Shown in pieces: positions 1 through 9,740 of a stretch of DNA of 64,000 bases. Every line of letters starts with the position of its first letter. The first letter of the stretch is position 1. Position numbers and translations under genes: made by a program. Origin of the DNA: Comamonadaceae bacterium CD01 (lineage in GTDB: Bacteria > Pseudomonadota > Gammaproteobacteria > Burkholderiales > Burkholderiaceae_C); the NCBI GenBank assembly GCA_002894305.1, contig PGEI01000001.1, forward strand, positions 1 to 64,000. Reading direction: 5' to 3'. The notes below the pieces were generated by a model that worked only from the letters and a program-made list of their open reading frames with translations, had not been told where the DNA came from and searched no databases.

Positions 1-65
1 CGACAAGCGAAGCCGACAAAGTAATCGGTTGATATGGAAATGGAATAACCCGGCCGGGGCGCAAG

Positions 66-536
66 TCACCACCAGTCACCGTCCAGACGCGCCAGCCGCT
101 GGCCGGCCACCGCCTGCAGCGCCGCAGCATCCACCTGCTCGGGTGATATTTCCGCCAGCGGCAGCAGCACGAAGGCGCGCTCCTGCATGCGCGGGTGCGG
201 CAGCTGCAGCGCCGGCGTATCCAGCCGCTGGCCGGCGTAGAGCAGCAGGTCCAGGTCCAGCGTGCGCGGCGCGTTGCGGTAGGGGCGCTCGCGCCCGGCG
301 GCGTTCTCGATGGCCTGCAGAGCGTGCAGCAGCGCCAGCGGCGCAAGCGTGGTGTCCAGCCGCGCCACGGCGTTGAGGTAATCCGGGCCAGCGGCGTCCA
401 CCGGTGCGCTGGTGTACAGCGACGAGACCTGCTGCAGCCGCGTGCCGGGCAGCTGCGCCAGCGCCCGCACCGCCGCGGCAAGCGCGGCGCGCGCATCGCC
501 CAGATTGGCGCCCAGGCCGACCCAGGCCGCGCTCAC
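66..536 (-). CDS. folK: 2-amino-4-hydroxy-6-hydroxymethyldihydropteridine pyrophosphokinase (HPPK)
   Basis: This 156-residue cytosolic enzyme transfers pyrophosphate from ATP to hydroxymethyl-dihydropterin, the step before dihydropteroate synthase in folate synthesis. The sequence shows the N-terminal GLGANLGD motif (residues 7-14) and the HPPK signature around residues 88-98 (RTLDLDLL, with the two Mg-binding aspartates D94 and D96), followed by the conserved LPHPR motif. Length is normal for the family. The gene ends a minus-strand run: its start overlaps the 3' end of pcnB by 4 bases, so the two are probably co-translated. The pcnB-folK pairing is common in proteobacteria. I see no defects, and identification is secure. 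Confidence 0.96.
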   Translation of the reverse strand: MSAAWVGLGANLGDARAALAAAVRALAQLPGTRLQQVSSLYTSAPVDAAGPDYLNAVARLDTTLAPLALLHALQAIENAAGRERPYRNAPRTLDLDLLLYAGQRLDTPALQLPHPRMQERAFVLLPLAEISPEQVDAAALQAVAGQRLARLDGDWW

Positions 537-2128
537 GCGCCGTCGCCGGGCGGGTGCTGCGCCTCGCCCTGGCCGCTGCCGGCGGGCTTGCGCCGGCGCC
601 GGCGGCGTTTCTTGGGCGCGTCATGCGGCACGCCGTCGCCGGCGTCCGGCGGGGCCATGTCTGCATCTTCATGCGCTGCCAGCGCCTTGGCCACGCCGCG
701 CGCCGGGGCGGCACCGGCCTTGGCCGGCGCCTTGCGCTGGCGCTCGCGCTGCGACTGGCGCAGCTGCTCGCGCACCTGGGCGAGCATGTCCTCGCGGCGA
801 CCGTCGTCGGCAATCGAGAACTCCTGCCACCAGCTGACCAGTTCCTCCTCGACCTCGCCCACGTCGGCGCGCAGGCGCAGAAAGTCGAATCCGGCGCGAA
901 AGCGGATGTGCGCCACCATGCCAAAGGGCTGGTTGCCCGAGCGCTTCTCGAAGCGCGGCTGCATGGCCCAGATCTCGCGCATGTCGGCGGCCAGCTTGCC
1001 GCGGCCCGACACGTCGCCGATGCGCTGCTCGAACACCGAGTCGATCGCGCCCTGCAGCGCCGGAAACGCGTGCTCGCCGCGCACCAGGTTGTGCTGCCAG
1101 CGCTCCTGCACGTCCTGCCACAGCACGCAGGCCAGCAGAAAGCTGGGCGCAACGGCCTTGCCCTCGCCCACGCGCCGGTCGGTGTCGGCCAGCACGGCCT
1201 TCACCATGGGCAGATCGGCGCGCGCGACGACGATGTCGAGCAGCGGGTAGATGCCGCGCGCCAGGCCCAGCTTCCTGAGCTGCTCGACCGAGGCCAGCGA
1301 ATGCCCGGTCTGCAACAGCTTGAGCATTTCGTCGAACAGCCGGCTTTGCGGCACCTCCTGCAGCAGGTGCTCGCTGGCGACCAGCGGCTTGGCCGTCTTG
1401 GGCTCCAGCGCAAAGCCCAGGCGCGACAGCTTGGCGGCAAAGCGCACCGCGCGAATGATGCGCACCGGATCCTCGCGGTAGCGCGCGGCGGCGTCGCCAA
1501 TCATGCGCAGCACGCGCGCATTGGCGTCGGCAATGCCCTTGTGGTAGTCGACGACGATCTGCGTCTCGGGGTCGTAGTACATCGCGTTGACGGTGAAGTC
1601 GCGCCGCGCGGCGTCCTCGTCCTGCGGGCCCCAGACGTTGTCGCGCAGCACACGACCGCTGGAATCCACCGCGTGCTTCATGCCGGCCAGGGCCGCCTTG
1701 CTGGTCTTCTCGTTGCCGCTGACCTGCTCGGCGGCGGTGTTGTCCAGGTAGGCGCGGAAGGTGGAGACCTCGATCACCTCGTGCTCGCGCCCGCGCCCGT
1801 GCACCACGTGCACGATGCGAAAGCGCTTGCCGATGATGAAGGCGCGGCGGAACAGCCCTTTGACCTGCTCGGGCGTGGCGTTGGTGGCCACGTCGAAGTC
1901 CTTGGGTTTGAGGCCCAGCAGCAGGTCGCGCACCGCGCCGCCGACGATGTAGGCCTCGAAGCCCGCGTCCTTGAGCGTGCGCACCACGTCCACGGCGCGC
2001 CGGTCCACCAGCTGCGGGTCGATGCCATGCACGCTGGCGGGCACTTCCTGGCGCTTGCCGAAGCGGCGCTTGCCGCCCTTGCCGCCGGCGCCGTGGCCCA
2101 GCAGCTTGTCGATGAATTGTTTGATCAT
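533..2128 (-). CDS. pcnB: Poly(A) polymerase I / CCA-adding-type nucleotidyltransferase
   Basis: The 531-residue protein belongs to the class II polynucleotide nucleotidyltransferases that add poly(A) tails to RNA and promote RNA decay. The head domain shows GGAVRD (63-68) and the catalytic carboxylates in DFDVAT (77-82), then [13 protein letters not shown]. The C-terminal tail is rich in arginine and lysine, as in bacterial PcnB rather than tRNA CCA-adding enzymes. The open frame runs further upstream to 2740, but the start at 2128 fits the family N terminus ([10 protein letters not shown]) and forms an ATGA overlap with the upstream HAD phosphatase gene. The downstream neighbour folK overlaps by 4 bases, so HAD, pcnB and folK look like one transcription unit. 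Confidence 0.94.
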   Translation of the reverse strand: MIKQFIDKLLGHGAGGKGGKRRFGKRQEVPASVHGIDPQLVDRRAVDVVRTLKDAGFEAYIVGGAVRDLLLGLKPKDFDVATNATPEQVKGLFRRAFIIGKRFRIVHVVHGRGREHEVIEVSTFRAYLDNTAAEQVSGNEKTSKAALAGMKHAVDSSGRVLRDNVWGPQDEDAARRDFTVNAMYYDPETQIVVDYHKGIADANARVLRMIGDAAARYREDPVRIIRAVRFAAKLSRLGFALEPKTAKPLVASEHLLQEVPQSRLFDEMLKLLQTGHSLASVEQLRKLGLARGIYPLLDIVVARADLPMVKAVLADTDRRVGEGKAVAPSFLLACVLWQDVQERWQHNLVRGEHAFPALQGAIDSVFEQRIGDVSGRGKLAADMREIWAMQPRFEKRSGNQPFGMVAHIRFRAGFDFLRLRADVGEVEEELVSWWQEFSIADDGRREDMLAQVREQLRQSQRERQRKAPAKAGAAPARGVAKALAAHEDADMAPPDAGDGVPHDAPKKRRRRRRKPAGSGQGEAQHPPGDGA

Positions 2129-2841
2129 GTTTTTTCGTTGAACAGTTCGAGCACGGGCCAGCCGCGCTCCGTGGCCAGCGCGCGCAGGCGCTCGTCGGGG
2201 TTGGTGGCCACGGGGTGTTGCACGCGTTCGAGCAGCGGCACGTCGTTGAACGAGTCGCTGTAGAAGGTGGCGTCCACGTCCTCCCAGCCCAGGCCGCGCG
2301 CGGACAGCCATTCCTGCATGCGCGCGACCTTGCCCTCGCGCATCGACGGCACGCCGTCGATCTCGCCGGTGATCCAGCCGTCGGCGCCGCGCGCCAGCTG
2401 CACCGCCACCAGCTCCCGCACGCCCAAGAGCTGGGCGATGGGGCCGGTGACGAACTCGTTGGTCGCGGTGATGATGACCACCTCGTCGCCCGCGTCGCGG
2501 TGGCGCGCCAGCAACGCCAATGCCTCGGGGCGCACCGCCGGTACGATCACCTCGCGCATGAAGCGCGCATGCGCCTCGGCAGCGGCCTCGGGGCCGGCGC
2601 GGCGCACCGCGTCGGTGGCAAAGCGCACGTAGTCGTGCACGTCCAGGCGCCCGGCCAGGTAGTCGTCGAAGAAGGCCTGGTTGCGCCGCCCGAAGTCGCC
2701 CGGGTCGCACCAGCCGATGCGGATGGTGAACTCGCCCCACTCGTAGTCGGAGTCCAGCGGCAGCAGCGTATGGTCGAGGTCGAACAGCGCCAGCCGCGTT
2801 CGGGCGGACGCTGGTGCGCAGGTTGGTGGGTCAGTGGTCAT
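2125..2841 (-). CDS. HAD-IB family (SerB-like) phosphatase
   Basis: This 238-residue haloacid dehalogenase-superfamily hydrolase has the DxD nucleophile motif FDLDHTLL (D21 and D23), a helical cap region, the motif II TAT around residue 120, and motif IV SDSFNDVPLL near residue 195. Family members dephosphorylate small phosphoesters such as phosphoserine or histidinol phosphate; the substrate cannot be read from the sequence. In beta- and gammaproteobacteria HAD-IB genes of this kind often sit beside pcnB. It overlaps pcnB by 4 bases (ATGA) and lies 34 bases downstream of hda, so the four genes hda, HAD, pcnB and folK probably form an operon. The assignment to the family is firm, the substrate is not. 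Confidence 0.88.
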   Translation of the reverse strand: MTTDPPTCAPASARTRLALFDLDHTLLPLDSDYEWGEFTIRIGWCDPGDFGRRNQAFFDDYLAGRLDVHDYVRFATDAVRRAGPEAAAEAHARFMREVIVPAVRPEALALLARHRDAGDEVVIITATNEFVTGPIAQLLGVRELVAVQLARGADGWITGEIDGVPSMREGKVARMQEWLSARGLGWEDVDATFYSDSFNDVPLLERVQHPVATNPDERLRALATERGWPVLELFNEKT

Positions 2842-2875
2842 GCAACAGGAAAGAAGAAAACAACGGCGCCCATGC

Positions 2876-3568
2876 TCATTCGCTCTCCATCATGGTCTTG
2901 AGCAGCGCGATGGTGATCGCGCGCTGCGAGCGCAGCGCAAACGCGTCCAGGCGTTCGAGCAGCGCGCTCAGGCTGGCCAGGTCGCGCGAGAAGCGGCTTT
3001 GCATGTAGTCCAGCACCTCGTCGGACAGGAACACGCCGCGCGCGTCGGCCTGCTGGCGCAGCACGGCGCGCCGCCCGGCGTCGTCCAGCGGCTGTAGCCC
3101 GAACACGTGGCCCCAGCCCAGGCGGGTACGCAAGTCGTCGCGCAGCGGCAGGTCGGCCGGCGGCACGTCTCCCGTGGCCAGCACCCAGCGCGCCGCGCCC
3201 TGCATGGGGTTGATGGCGTTGACGAACCAGTTGAACGCCTGCGCCTGCTGCGCGCTGTCGTACAGGTGCACGCCGTCGAGCAGCACCGCGCTCCAGCGCT
3301 CGTCGAACGCGGCGGCATGCGCCACCGACGGATCCATCCAGCCGCAGCTGGCGCCCTGCTCGCGCAGCGCCTCGTGCACCGCGCGCAGCAAGTGTGTCTT
3401 GCCGCTGCCGGCCGCGCCCCACAGATAGGTGGGCACCGGCGGATAGGCACTGCCACCTGCGCCCAGCGCCAGGCGCAGGTGCTGCAGCGCCTGGGCATTG
3501 GGGCCGGGGTGAAAGTTGTCCAGCGTCGGGCCTGGCGTCAGCCCGATGTCCAGGGCCAGCTGCCTCAT
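2876..3568 (-). CDS. hda: DnaA regulatory inactivator Hda
   Basis: This 230-residue DnaA-like AAA+ protein, with the sliding clamp, stimulates hydrolysis of DnaA-bound ATP and so limits re-initiation of replication. The extreme N terminus [10 protein letters not shown] contains the QL-x-L-type clamp-binding motif expected of Hda, and a Walker A motif GAAGSGKTH follows at 51-59. The protein lacks the DNA-binding domain IV of DnaA, as Hda should. It is the first gene of the hda-HAD-pcnB-folK run and diverges from purM; the 224-base gap between them should hold both promoters. In many betaproteobacteria hda is found beside purM in this divergent arrangement. Confidence 0.93.
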   Translation of the reverse strand: MRQLALDIGLTPGPTLDNFHPGPNAQALQHLRLALGAGGSAYPPVPTYLWGAAGSGKTHLLRAVHEALREQGASCGWMDPSVAHAAAFDERWSAVLLDGVHLYDSAQQAQAFNWFVNAINPMQGAARWVLATGDVPPADLPLRDDLRTRLGWGHVFGLQPLDDAGRRAVLRQQADARGVFLSDEVLDYMQSRFSRDLASLSALLERLDAFALRSQRAITIALLKTMMESE

Positions 3569-3792
3569 CGCAGCGCAGGCCTGCCGCGGCAGGGGTGGAA
3601 AAACAACATGGAAGGCATGAAATACAGGCAGCGGCGCGGTGGTGCGCCAGGGTGCGCGGCATGCGCCAGGGCCGCCCGGTGTGCGTTTGCCCCCTGGCGG
3701 GGCGGGTCACTTGGACACTCCGGGACAGTCCGCGATTCTACGGCGGCTTAAAATTCGCCGTTTGCTGTCCACCCCAAGCGCTTGCATCTTCC

Positions 3793-4851
<1,059 letters not shown>

Positions 4852-4903
4852 CGCAGGCGCGGCCCCTGCCCCAGCATCTCCACCGCGCACCAGCGACCCA
4901 CCC

Positions 4904-5944
4904 ATGCCCTCTTCGCAACACGCGCACCACGGCGCCGGCGCCGTGGTCTCGCGCCCGGTCATCTGGGCCAGCTACCTGCTGATGGCTGCGGCGCTGCTGC
5001 TGGTCATGGTCTATGGCCTGCTGCCGGGCATGCTCAGCCTGTGCCTGGGCTTCGTGCTCACGCGCTGGGTGGCCGGGCAACTGGCGCGCCTGCCTGGCGG
5101 CCTGCCGCTGCGCCACCAGACGCTGGCGGCCACCGTCGTCATGCTGTTGTCGCTGCTGCCCATCGTGCTGGCGCTGTCGCAGTCGCGCAGCTATGTGCTG
5201 GCCGCGCCGCAGCAGTACCGCGAACTGCTCGATTTTCTGGCGCGCACCGTGCTGGAGCTGCGCGACAAGCTGCCGCCGGACATGGCAGCCCAACTGCCCG
5301 ACGAGGCCCAGGAGGTCCAGCGCGCGCTGGCGTCCTACCTGGCGGCCAAGGCCGGCGCGCTGGCGCATACCGGCCGCATCTGGCTGGGCGGGCTGCTGTA
5401 CGTCTACATGGGCCTGCTGATCGGCGCGCTGGCCGCCGCGCGCGCGCCCAGCCACCGGCGCCGGCCTCTGGCGCAGCAGCTGACGCTGCGCACCACGCGC
5501 ATGGGCGAGGCCTTCAGCCAGATCGTCGCCGCGCAGTTCTGGATCGCCTCGTTCAACACCCTGCTCACCGCCATCTTCCTGCTGGCGATCCTGCCCTGGT
5601 GGGGCATGCGCCTGCCCTACACGCCGGCGCTGATCACGCTGACCTTCGTCGCCGGGCTGGTGCCCATCGTCGGCAACCTGCTGTGCAACACGGTGCTGAC
5701 ACTCGTCGGCCTGTCGGTCTCGCCGGCCGTCGCCGCCGCCTGCCTGGCTTTCCTGGTGCTGATCCACAAGGCCGAATACGTGATCAACGCCAAGGTGGTC
5801 GGCCAGCGCACGCACATGAGCGTGTGGGAGCTGCTGGCCGTGATGTTCTTTGCGGAGGCGGTCTTCGGCCCCGCCGGCCTGGTGGCCGCGCCGCTGTTCT
5901 ACGCCTACCTGAAAAAGGAATTGCAGGCGGCGCGCCTGGTCTGA
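4904..5944 (+). CDS. AI-2E / PerM family transporter (integral membrane permease)
   Basis: This 346-residue polytopic membrane protein belongs to the AI-2E transporter superfamily (PerM/TqsA type). There are hydrophobic segments near residues 25-60 and 70-90, a central soluble stretch, then further membrane segments ending in a conserved LVAAPLFYAYLKKEL motif. Family members have been linked to autoinducer-2 export or Na+/H+ antiport; which applies here is unknown. The open frame begins at 4745 inside purM, but the ATG at 4904 (MPSSQHAHHG) is chosen because it lies after the purM stop and precedes the first membrane segment. The gene follows purM by 52 bases and may be co-transcribed, as is common in Burkholderiales. 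Confidence 0.82.
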   Translation: MPSSQHAHHGAGAVVSRPVIWASYLLMAAALLLVMVYGLLPGMLSLCLGFVLTRWVAGQLARLPGGLPLRHQTLAATVVMLLSLLPIVLALSQSRSYVLAAPQQYRELLDFLARTVLELRDKLPPDMAAQLPDEAQEVQRALASYLAAKAGALAHTGRIWLGGLLYVYMGLLIGALAAARAPSHRRRPLAQQLTLRTTRMGEAFSQIVAAQFWIASFNTLLTAIFLLAILPWWGMRLPYTPALITLTFVAGLVPIVGNLLCNTVLTLVGLSVSPAVAAACLAFLVLIHKAEYVINAKVVGQRTHMSVWELLAVMFFAEAVFGPAGLVAAPLFYAYLKKELQAARLV

Positions 5945-6082
5945 CGCCGCCATTCGCCACTGTCACGCGCCGCCCACACCCGGTATCGCACCGACTCGCC
6001 AACGCGGCTGCGTTGGGCTATCCTGCCGAGCTGCCGGCGCCCGCTGCGCCACCCCGCAACCACCCTACCGGAGAGACAACCC

Positions 6083-6472
6083 ATGACCTTGCTCGTCGCC
6101 TATGTTCCCCGCCCCGAAGGCCAGGCAGCGCTGGACGCCGCCATTGAGATCGCCGTCAACAACAACGAGGAGCTGATCGTCGTCAACGCCGGCCCGGGCG
6201 GGCGCGACGACGCCAGCATCGTCAACGGCTACGAGGTCGAGCGCGTGGAAGAGCGCCTGGCGGCCCTGCCGATCAAGGCACAGTTCAAGCAGTTCGTGCG
6301 CGGCAAGGGCACGATCGAGGAGATCGAGGAACTGGTCGACACAATGAACGTGCGCGTGCTCGTCATCGGCCTGCGCAAGCGCTCGCCGGTGGGCAAGCTG
6401 CTGATGGGCAGCATGGCCCAGGAAATCCTGCTCACGGTCTCCTGCCCGGTGCTGGCGGTCAAGGCCAACTGA
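6083..6472 (+). CDS. Universal stress protein (UspA family)
   Basis: This 129-residue single-domain UspA-fold protein shows the typical start (LLVAYVPRPEGQAALDAAI), a central acidic helix and a C-terminal LVIGLRKRSPVGKLLMGS. That last segment resembles the G-x2-G-x9-G-(S/T) ATP-binding motif, followed by CPVLAVK. Members bind ATP or AMP and modulate stress survival; the client here is unknown. A GGAGAG Shine-Dalgarno sequence lies about 8 bases before the ATG. The gene is closed by the strong hairpin terminator at 6500-6528. Confidence 0.88.
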   Translation: MTLLVAYVPRPEGQAALDAAIEIAVNNNEELIVVNAGPGGRDDASIVNGYEVERVEERLAALPIKAQFKQFVRGKGTIEEIEELVDTMNVRVLVIGLRKRSPVGKLLMGSMAQEILLTVSCPVLAVKAN

Positions 6473-6499
6473 CCCAGCGGATCACCGCCACTGCACATC

Positions 6500-6528
6500 A
6501 CGGAGTACGCCTGCGCGTACTCCGTTTT
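6500..6528 (+). terminator. Rho-independent terminator after the universal stress protein gene
   Basis: A perfect 11-base stem (ACGGAGTACGC / GCGTACTCCGT) with a CTGC loop is followed directly by a short T run. It starts 28 bases after the stop codon. The hairpin abuts the stop of the convergent SirB1-type gene (6527) and may also help stop transcription from that side, although no T tract exists in that direction. Confidence 0.88.
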
Positions 6529-7375
6529 ACATTGCGCCGCCGCTGCGCAGCGCCTGCACCAGCATCGTGATGGCCTGGGCGTCCTCGGCCTGGCGGGCGT
6601 GATCCAGATAGGTCTGCAAGTCCTGAGCGGCCTCCTGCATCTGGCCCAGTTGCATGCGGGTCAGGCCGCGGTCGCGCCACTCGGGCCAGTCGCGCGGCAG
6701 CAGCACCAGCAGGCGGTCGTGCACCGCCAGCAGCCGCTGCCAGGCCTGCGCCGCGTGGTGGATTTCCTTGAGGTTGTGCAGCATGCGCGCCAGGGTTTCG
6801 CGCGGCGGCGCCGCGCGCAGGTTCGCCTCGATCAAGGCGTCGTCGTGCACCGGCGCGTCGGCGGGCAGCACCAGTTGCAGCCGCTCGCTGACCGCCTCGC
6901 GCGACAGCGACTCGCCGGTCATCGGGTCGATCACGGCCCAGCCCTGCGTCAGGCGCACCTTGACCAGGAAATGCCCCGGAAAGGACACGCCGAACGCCTT
7001 CAGGCCGATGGCCTGCGCCAGCTCCAGCCACAGCACGGCCAGCGAGATCGGGATGCCGCGGCGCGTGCGCACCACCGCGTGCAGATAGCTGTTCTCGGGT
7101 GCGTAGTAGTCGTTGAGGTTGCCGGCAAAGCCCAGCTCGCGAAAAAAGAACTGCTGCAGCAGCCCCAGGCGCTGCAGCGCCGCGGCGTCGGCCGGAATGC
7201 GCCGCTGCAGCCGCGCCAGCCAGGCGTCGACCTGGTCGAGCACCTGCTGCACGTCCAGCCGCGGGTCCTCGTCGTGGCCGATGCACGCGGCTGCCTCCAG
7301 CAGGGCAATCGGCTCCTCCTGCACCAGGCTGGCGAAATACTGCAGAGGCGTGGGAACGTCGAAATGCATGGCCAT
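6527..7375 (-). CDS. SirB1 family transglutaminase-like/TPR protein
   Basis: This 282-residue protein matches the SirB1 family, a degenerate transglutaminase-like domain followed by tetratricopeptide-like helices. The core contains RRGIPISLAVLWLELAQ and the GVSFPGHFLVKV motif typical of the family, then VIDPMTGE. The C-terminal third is helical (LPRDWPEWRDRGL) and resembles a TPR. Function is not established; members are thought to act as scaffold or protease-like proteins. The open frame extends to 7651 within murJ, but ATG at 7375 (or 7369) gives the family N terminus. It starts 12 bases beyond the murJ stop and is probably co-transcribed with murJ. Confidence 0.85.
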   Translation of the reverse strand: MAMHFDVPTPLQYFASLVQEEPIALLEAAACIGHDEDPRLDVQQVLDQVDAWLARLQRRIPADAAALQRLGLLQQFFFRELGFAGNLNDYYAPENSYLHAVVRTRRGIPISLAVLWLELAQAIGLKAFGVSFPGHFLVKVRLTQGWAVIDPMTGESLSREAVSERLQLVLPADAPVHDDALIEANLRAAPPRETLARMLHNLKEIHHAAQAWQRLLAVHDRLLVLLPRDWPEWRDRGLTRMQLGQMQEAAQDLQTYLDHARQAEDAQAITMLVQALRSGGAM

Positions 7376-7386
7376 GGCGTTCGCCC

Positions 7387-8952
7387 TCACCGCCGCACCA
7401 GCTGGCGCAGCTTCACGCCGCTGGCCAGCAGCGCACCAAAATAAAGCAGTACCGCGGCGCCCAGCGTCGCGGCCAGCAGGCCCACGCGCTGCGCGGGATG
7501 GGCGCGCAGGGCCAGCCAGTCGAAATGCCGCGCGCCCCAGGCCAGCCACAGCGCCAGCGCCACCGACGCCAGCGCCACCTGCAGAGCAAAACGCCGCCAG
7601 CCCGGGCGCGGGCGGTAGCTGCCGCAGCGCACCAGGCCGGTGAGCAGCCACAGCGCATTGCCCAGCGCGCCCACGCCGATCGACAGCGCCAGCCCCACAT
7701 GCGCCAGCCAGGGGACGAGCGCCACATTGAGCAGCTGCGTGCCGATCAGCACGAAGATGGCGATGCGCACCGGCGTGCGGATGTCCTGGCGGGCGTAGAA
7801 GCCGGGCGCCAGCACCTTGACCGCCACCAGCCCCAGCAGCCCCACGCCATAGCCGACCAGGGCCGCCGCGATGCGCAGCACGTCGCCGTCGTGCAGCGCG
7901 CCATAGTGAAACAACGTGGCCACCAGCGGGCGGGCGTAGACCAGCAGGCCCACGGCACAGGGAACGGCCAGCAGCACGACCAGGCGCAGCCCCCAGTCGA
8001 GCATGGCCGAGTAGCGCTCACCATCGCCCGCCGCCTGCGCGGCCGACAGCTGGGGCGTGAGCACCACGCCCAGCGCCACGCCCAAGAGCGCGGTGGGAAA
8101 TTCCATCAGCCGGTCGGCGTAGAACAGCCAGGTCACGCTGCCCAGCGCCAGGTAGGAGGCGATCTGCGTATTGATCATCAGCGACACCTGCGCCACGCCC
8201 ACGCCCAGCAGCGCCGGCGCCATCAGCTGCAGGATGCGGCGCACTCCTGGATTGCGCCAGGCCTGCCCGATGACTGCGGCGCTCATGCCGATGCGCGGCA
8301 TCAGCGACAGGCGCATCAGCGCCGGCAGCTGCACCGCCAGCTGCAGCACGCCGCCGCCCATCACTCCGCCGACCATCGCGTAAATCGGCTCGACGCCGCG
8401 CTCGCCCAGCAGCGGCGCGCCCCACCAGGCGGCGGCGATCATGCACAGATTGAGCAGCACCGGCGTGATGGCCGGCACGGCAAAGCGCCTCCAGGTGTTC
8501 AAAATGCCCGCCGACAGCGCCACCAGCGACATGAAGCCGATGTAGGGGAACATCCAGCGCGTCATGAACACCGCCGCCTCCATGCCCTGCGGGTGCGCCC
8601 GCAGGCCGCTGGCCAGCAGCCAGACCAGCACCGGCGCGCCCACCGAGCCGACCACGCACACGGCCATCAGCACCCACAGCAGCACCGTGGCCACCGCGTC
8701 GATCAGCGCATGGGTGGACTCCTCGCCATGCTGCGCCCGGTGGCCAGCGAGCACCGGAACGAAGGCCTGGCTGAACGCACCCTCGGCAAACAGGCGGCGA
8801 AACAGGTTGGGAATGCGAAACGCGACGTTGAAGGCGTCGGTCAGCACGTTGGCGCCAAAGACCGAGGCCATCAGGAGGTCGCGCGCCAGGCCGGTCACAC
8901 GCGAGGCCAGGGTGAGCAGCGAGACGGTGGAGGCGGCTTTGAAGAGTGACAC
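7387..8952 (-). CDS. murJ: Lipid II flippase MurJ (MviN)
   Basis: This is an MOP-superfamily polytopic membrane protein that flips lipid II to the periplasmic face for peptidoglycan synthesis. Recognisable family segments include SRVTGLARDLLMASVFGA, DAFNVAFRIPNLFRRLFAEG (with conserved arginines), AGILNTWRRFAVPA, and about 14 hydrophobic helices. I choose the GTG at 8952, which gives 521 residues beginning VSLFKAASTVSLLTLAS, the usual MurJ N terminus and length. The longer frame to 9042 would run through the rpsT promoter region. Divergent from rpsT, as in many betaproteobacteria, and followed after 11 bases by the SirB1-type gene. Confidence 0.95.
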   Translation of the reverse strand: MSLFKAASTVSLLTLASRVTGLARDLLMASVFGANVLTDAFNVAFRIPNLFRRLFAEGAFSQAFVPVLAGHRAQHGEESTHALIDAVATVLLWVLMAVCVVGSVGAPVLVWLLASGLRAHPQGMEAAVFMTRWMFPYIGFMSLVALSAGILNTWRRFAVPAITPVLLNLCMIAAAWWGAPLLGERGVEPIYAMVGGVMGGGVLQLAVQLPALMRLSLMPRIGMSAAVIGQAWRNPGVRRILQLMAPALLGVGVAQVSLMINTQIASYLALGSVTWLFYADRLMEFPTALLGVALGVVLTPQLSAAQAAGDGERYSAMLDWGLRLVVLLAVPCAVGLLVYARPLVATLFHYGALHDGDVLRIAAALVGYGVGLLGLVAVKVLAPGFYARQDIRTPVRIAIFVLIGTQLLNVALVPWLAHVGLALSIGVGALGNALWLLTGLVRCGSYRPRPGWRRFALQVALASVALALWLAWGARHFDWLALRAHPAQRVGLLAATLGAAVLLYFGALLASGVKLRQLVRR

Positions 8953-9005
8953 CCGGGCGAGTGTATGCGCGCCATGAAGCCGGCCGGAGAAAATTACATT
9001 CGCGC

Positions 9006-9011
9006 TATAAT
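9006..9011 (+). promoter_or_regulatory. -10 element of the rpsT promoter
   Basis: A consensus TATAAT hexamer lies 46 bases before the rpsT ATG, in the murJ-rpsT divergent region. No good -35 hexamer is visible at 17 bases upstream, so the promoter is inferred from the -10 element and its position. Confidence 0.6.
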
Positions 9012-9056
9012 CTCCGGCTTTGCTGACAACATCCACAGACACAAGGAACTACCATC

Positions 9057-9350
9057 ATGGCATCAGGAAAACCCCGCAAGAACCCCCGCCTGGCATCGGG
9101 CCGCAAACGCGCGCGCCAGAACGTCGCGCTCAATGCAGCCAATACCTCGCTGCGCTCCAAGTACCGCACCGCGGTCAAGAACATTGAAAAGGCCGTGGTC
9201 GCCGGCGACAAGGCCAAGGCCGCCGAGCTGTTCACCAAGGCCCAGTCCGTGATCGACACGATTGCCGACAAGGGCATCTTCCACAAGAACAAGGCCGCGC
9301 GCGACAAGAGCCGACTGTCGGCCAAGATCAAGGCGCTGGCCGCCGCCTGA
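9057..9350 (+). CDS. rpsT: 30S ribosomal protein S20
   Basis: The 97-residue basic protein S20 binds 16S rRNA early in 30S assembly. It begins [21 protein letters not shown] and contains the S20-typical [16 protein letters not shown] and [22 protein letters not shown] segments. Composition is strongly lysine, arginine and alanine rich. The gene is monocistronic: it has its own promoter (TATAAT at 9006) and a terminator hairpin at 9427. Confidence 0.98.
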   Translation: MASGKPRKNPRLASGRKRARQNVALNAANTSLRSKYRTAVKNIEKAVVAGDKAKAAELFTKAQSVIDTIADKGIFHKNKAARDKSRLSAKIKALAAA

Positions 9351-9426
9351 CCCCCACCGTCAGGCACCCGCACGGGCGGCCCGCGCCGCCCGCCGTTTGC
9401 ACTGGGTGCGCTGTCAGCAAAGCAAG

Positions 9427-9449
9427 AACCGCCTTCGTGGCGGTTTTTT
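9427..9449 (+). terminator. Rho-independent terminator after rpsT
   Basis: A 7-base stem AACCGCC / GGCGGTT with a TTCGT loop runs straight into TTTT. It lies 77 bases past the rpsT stop and separates rpsT from the nos operon. Confidence 0.82.
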
Positions 9450-9658
9450 GTTGCCCGCTCGAAAAACGACTGCACAAAAAATAAGCAACAACAAAAATAC
9501 CAACGATTGCTGCGGCACGGTAGTCCGCCCGCGGCACCTGCCCATGAAAGCGCAGGCACCGCGCACCGAGAACTGCGCAAACACACCAGGCGACGAGAAC
9601 ACGGGCAGCGCGCGCGACGAATCAAGCAACAGCGGATTTCCATGGGAAGACCCGAGTC

Positions 9659-9672
9659 TTGATTTCAATCAA
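9659..9672 (+). promoter_or_regulatory. FNR/DNR-type activator box upstream of nosR
   Basis: TTGATTTCAATCAA is a perfect match to the Crp-Fnr family anaerobic/nitric-oxide activator consensus TTGAT-N4-ATCAA. If it works as a class II site centred at -41.5, transcription would begin near 9707, and a TACTCT hexamer at 9695-9700 fits a -10 element for that start. Low oxygen or NO would then switch on the whole nos operon. Whether FNR, DNR or NnrR binds cannot be told from the box. Confidence 0.85.
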
Positions 9673-9740
9673 TTACTTTCATGGAAAACCCTACTACTCT
9701 CGCGTACAGGTTTTCCCTTATTCAACAATATCTCCAGACC

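Noticed and set aside
404-2263. Long plus-strand open frames over folK-pcnB and similarly over dnaE (35804-39844) and cobN (47561-51640)
   Set aside because: These are shadow frames opposite real genes in GC-rich DNA; their proteins are histidine, glutamine, arginine and valine-rich low-complexity strings without family motifs.
9681-9740. Longer nosR with ATG at 9681
   Set aside because: It would begin 9 bases after the FNR box and before the predicted RNA start; the 20 added residues precede a normal signal sequence and have no ribosome site.
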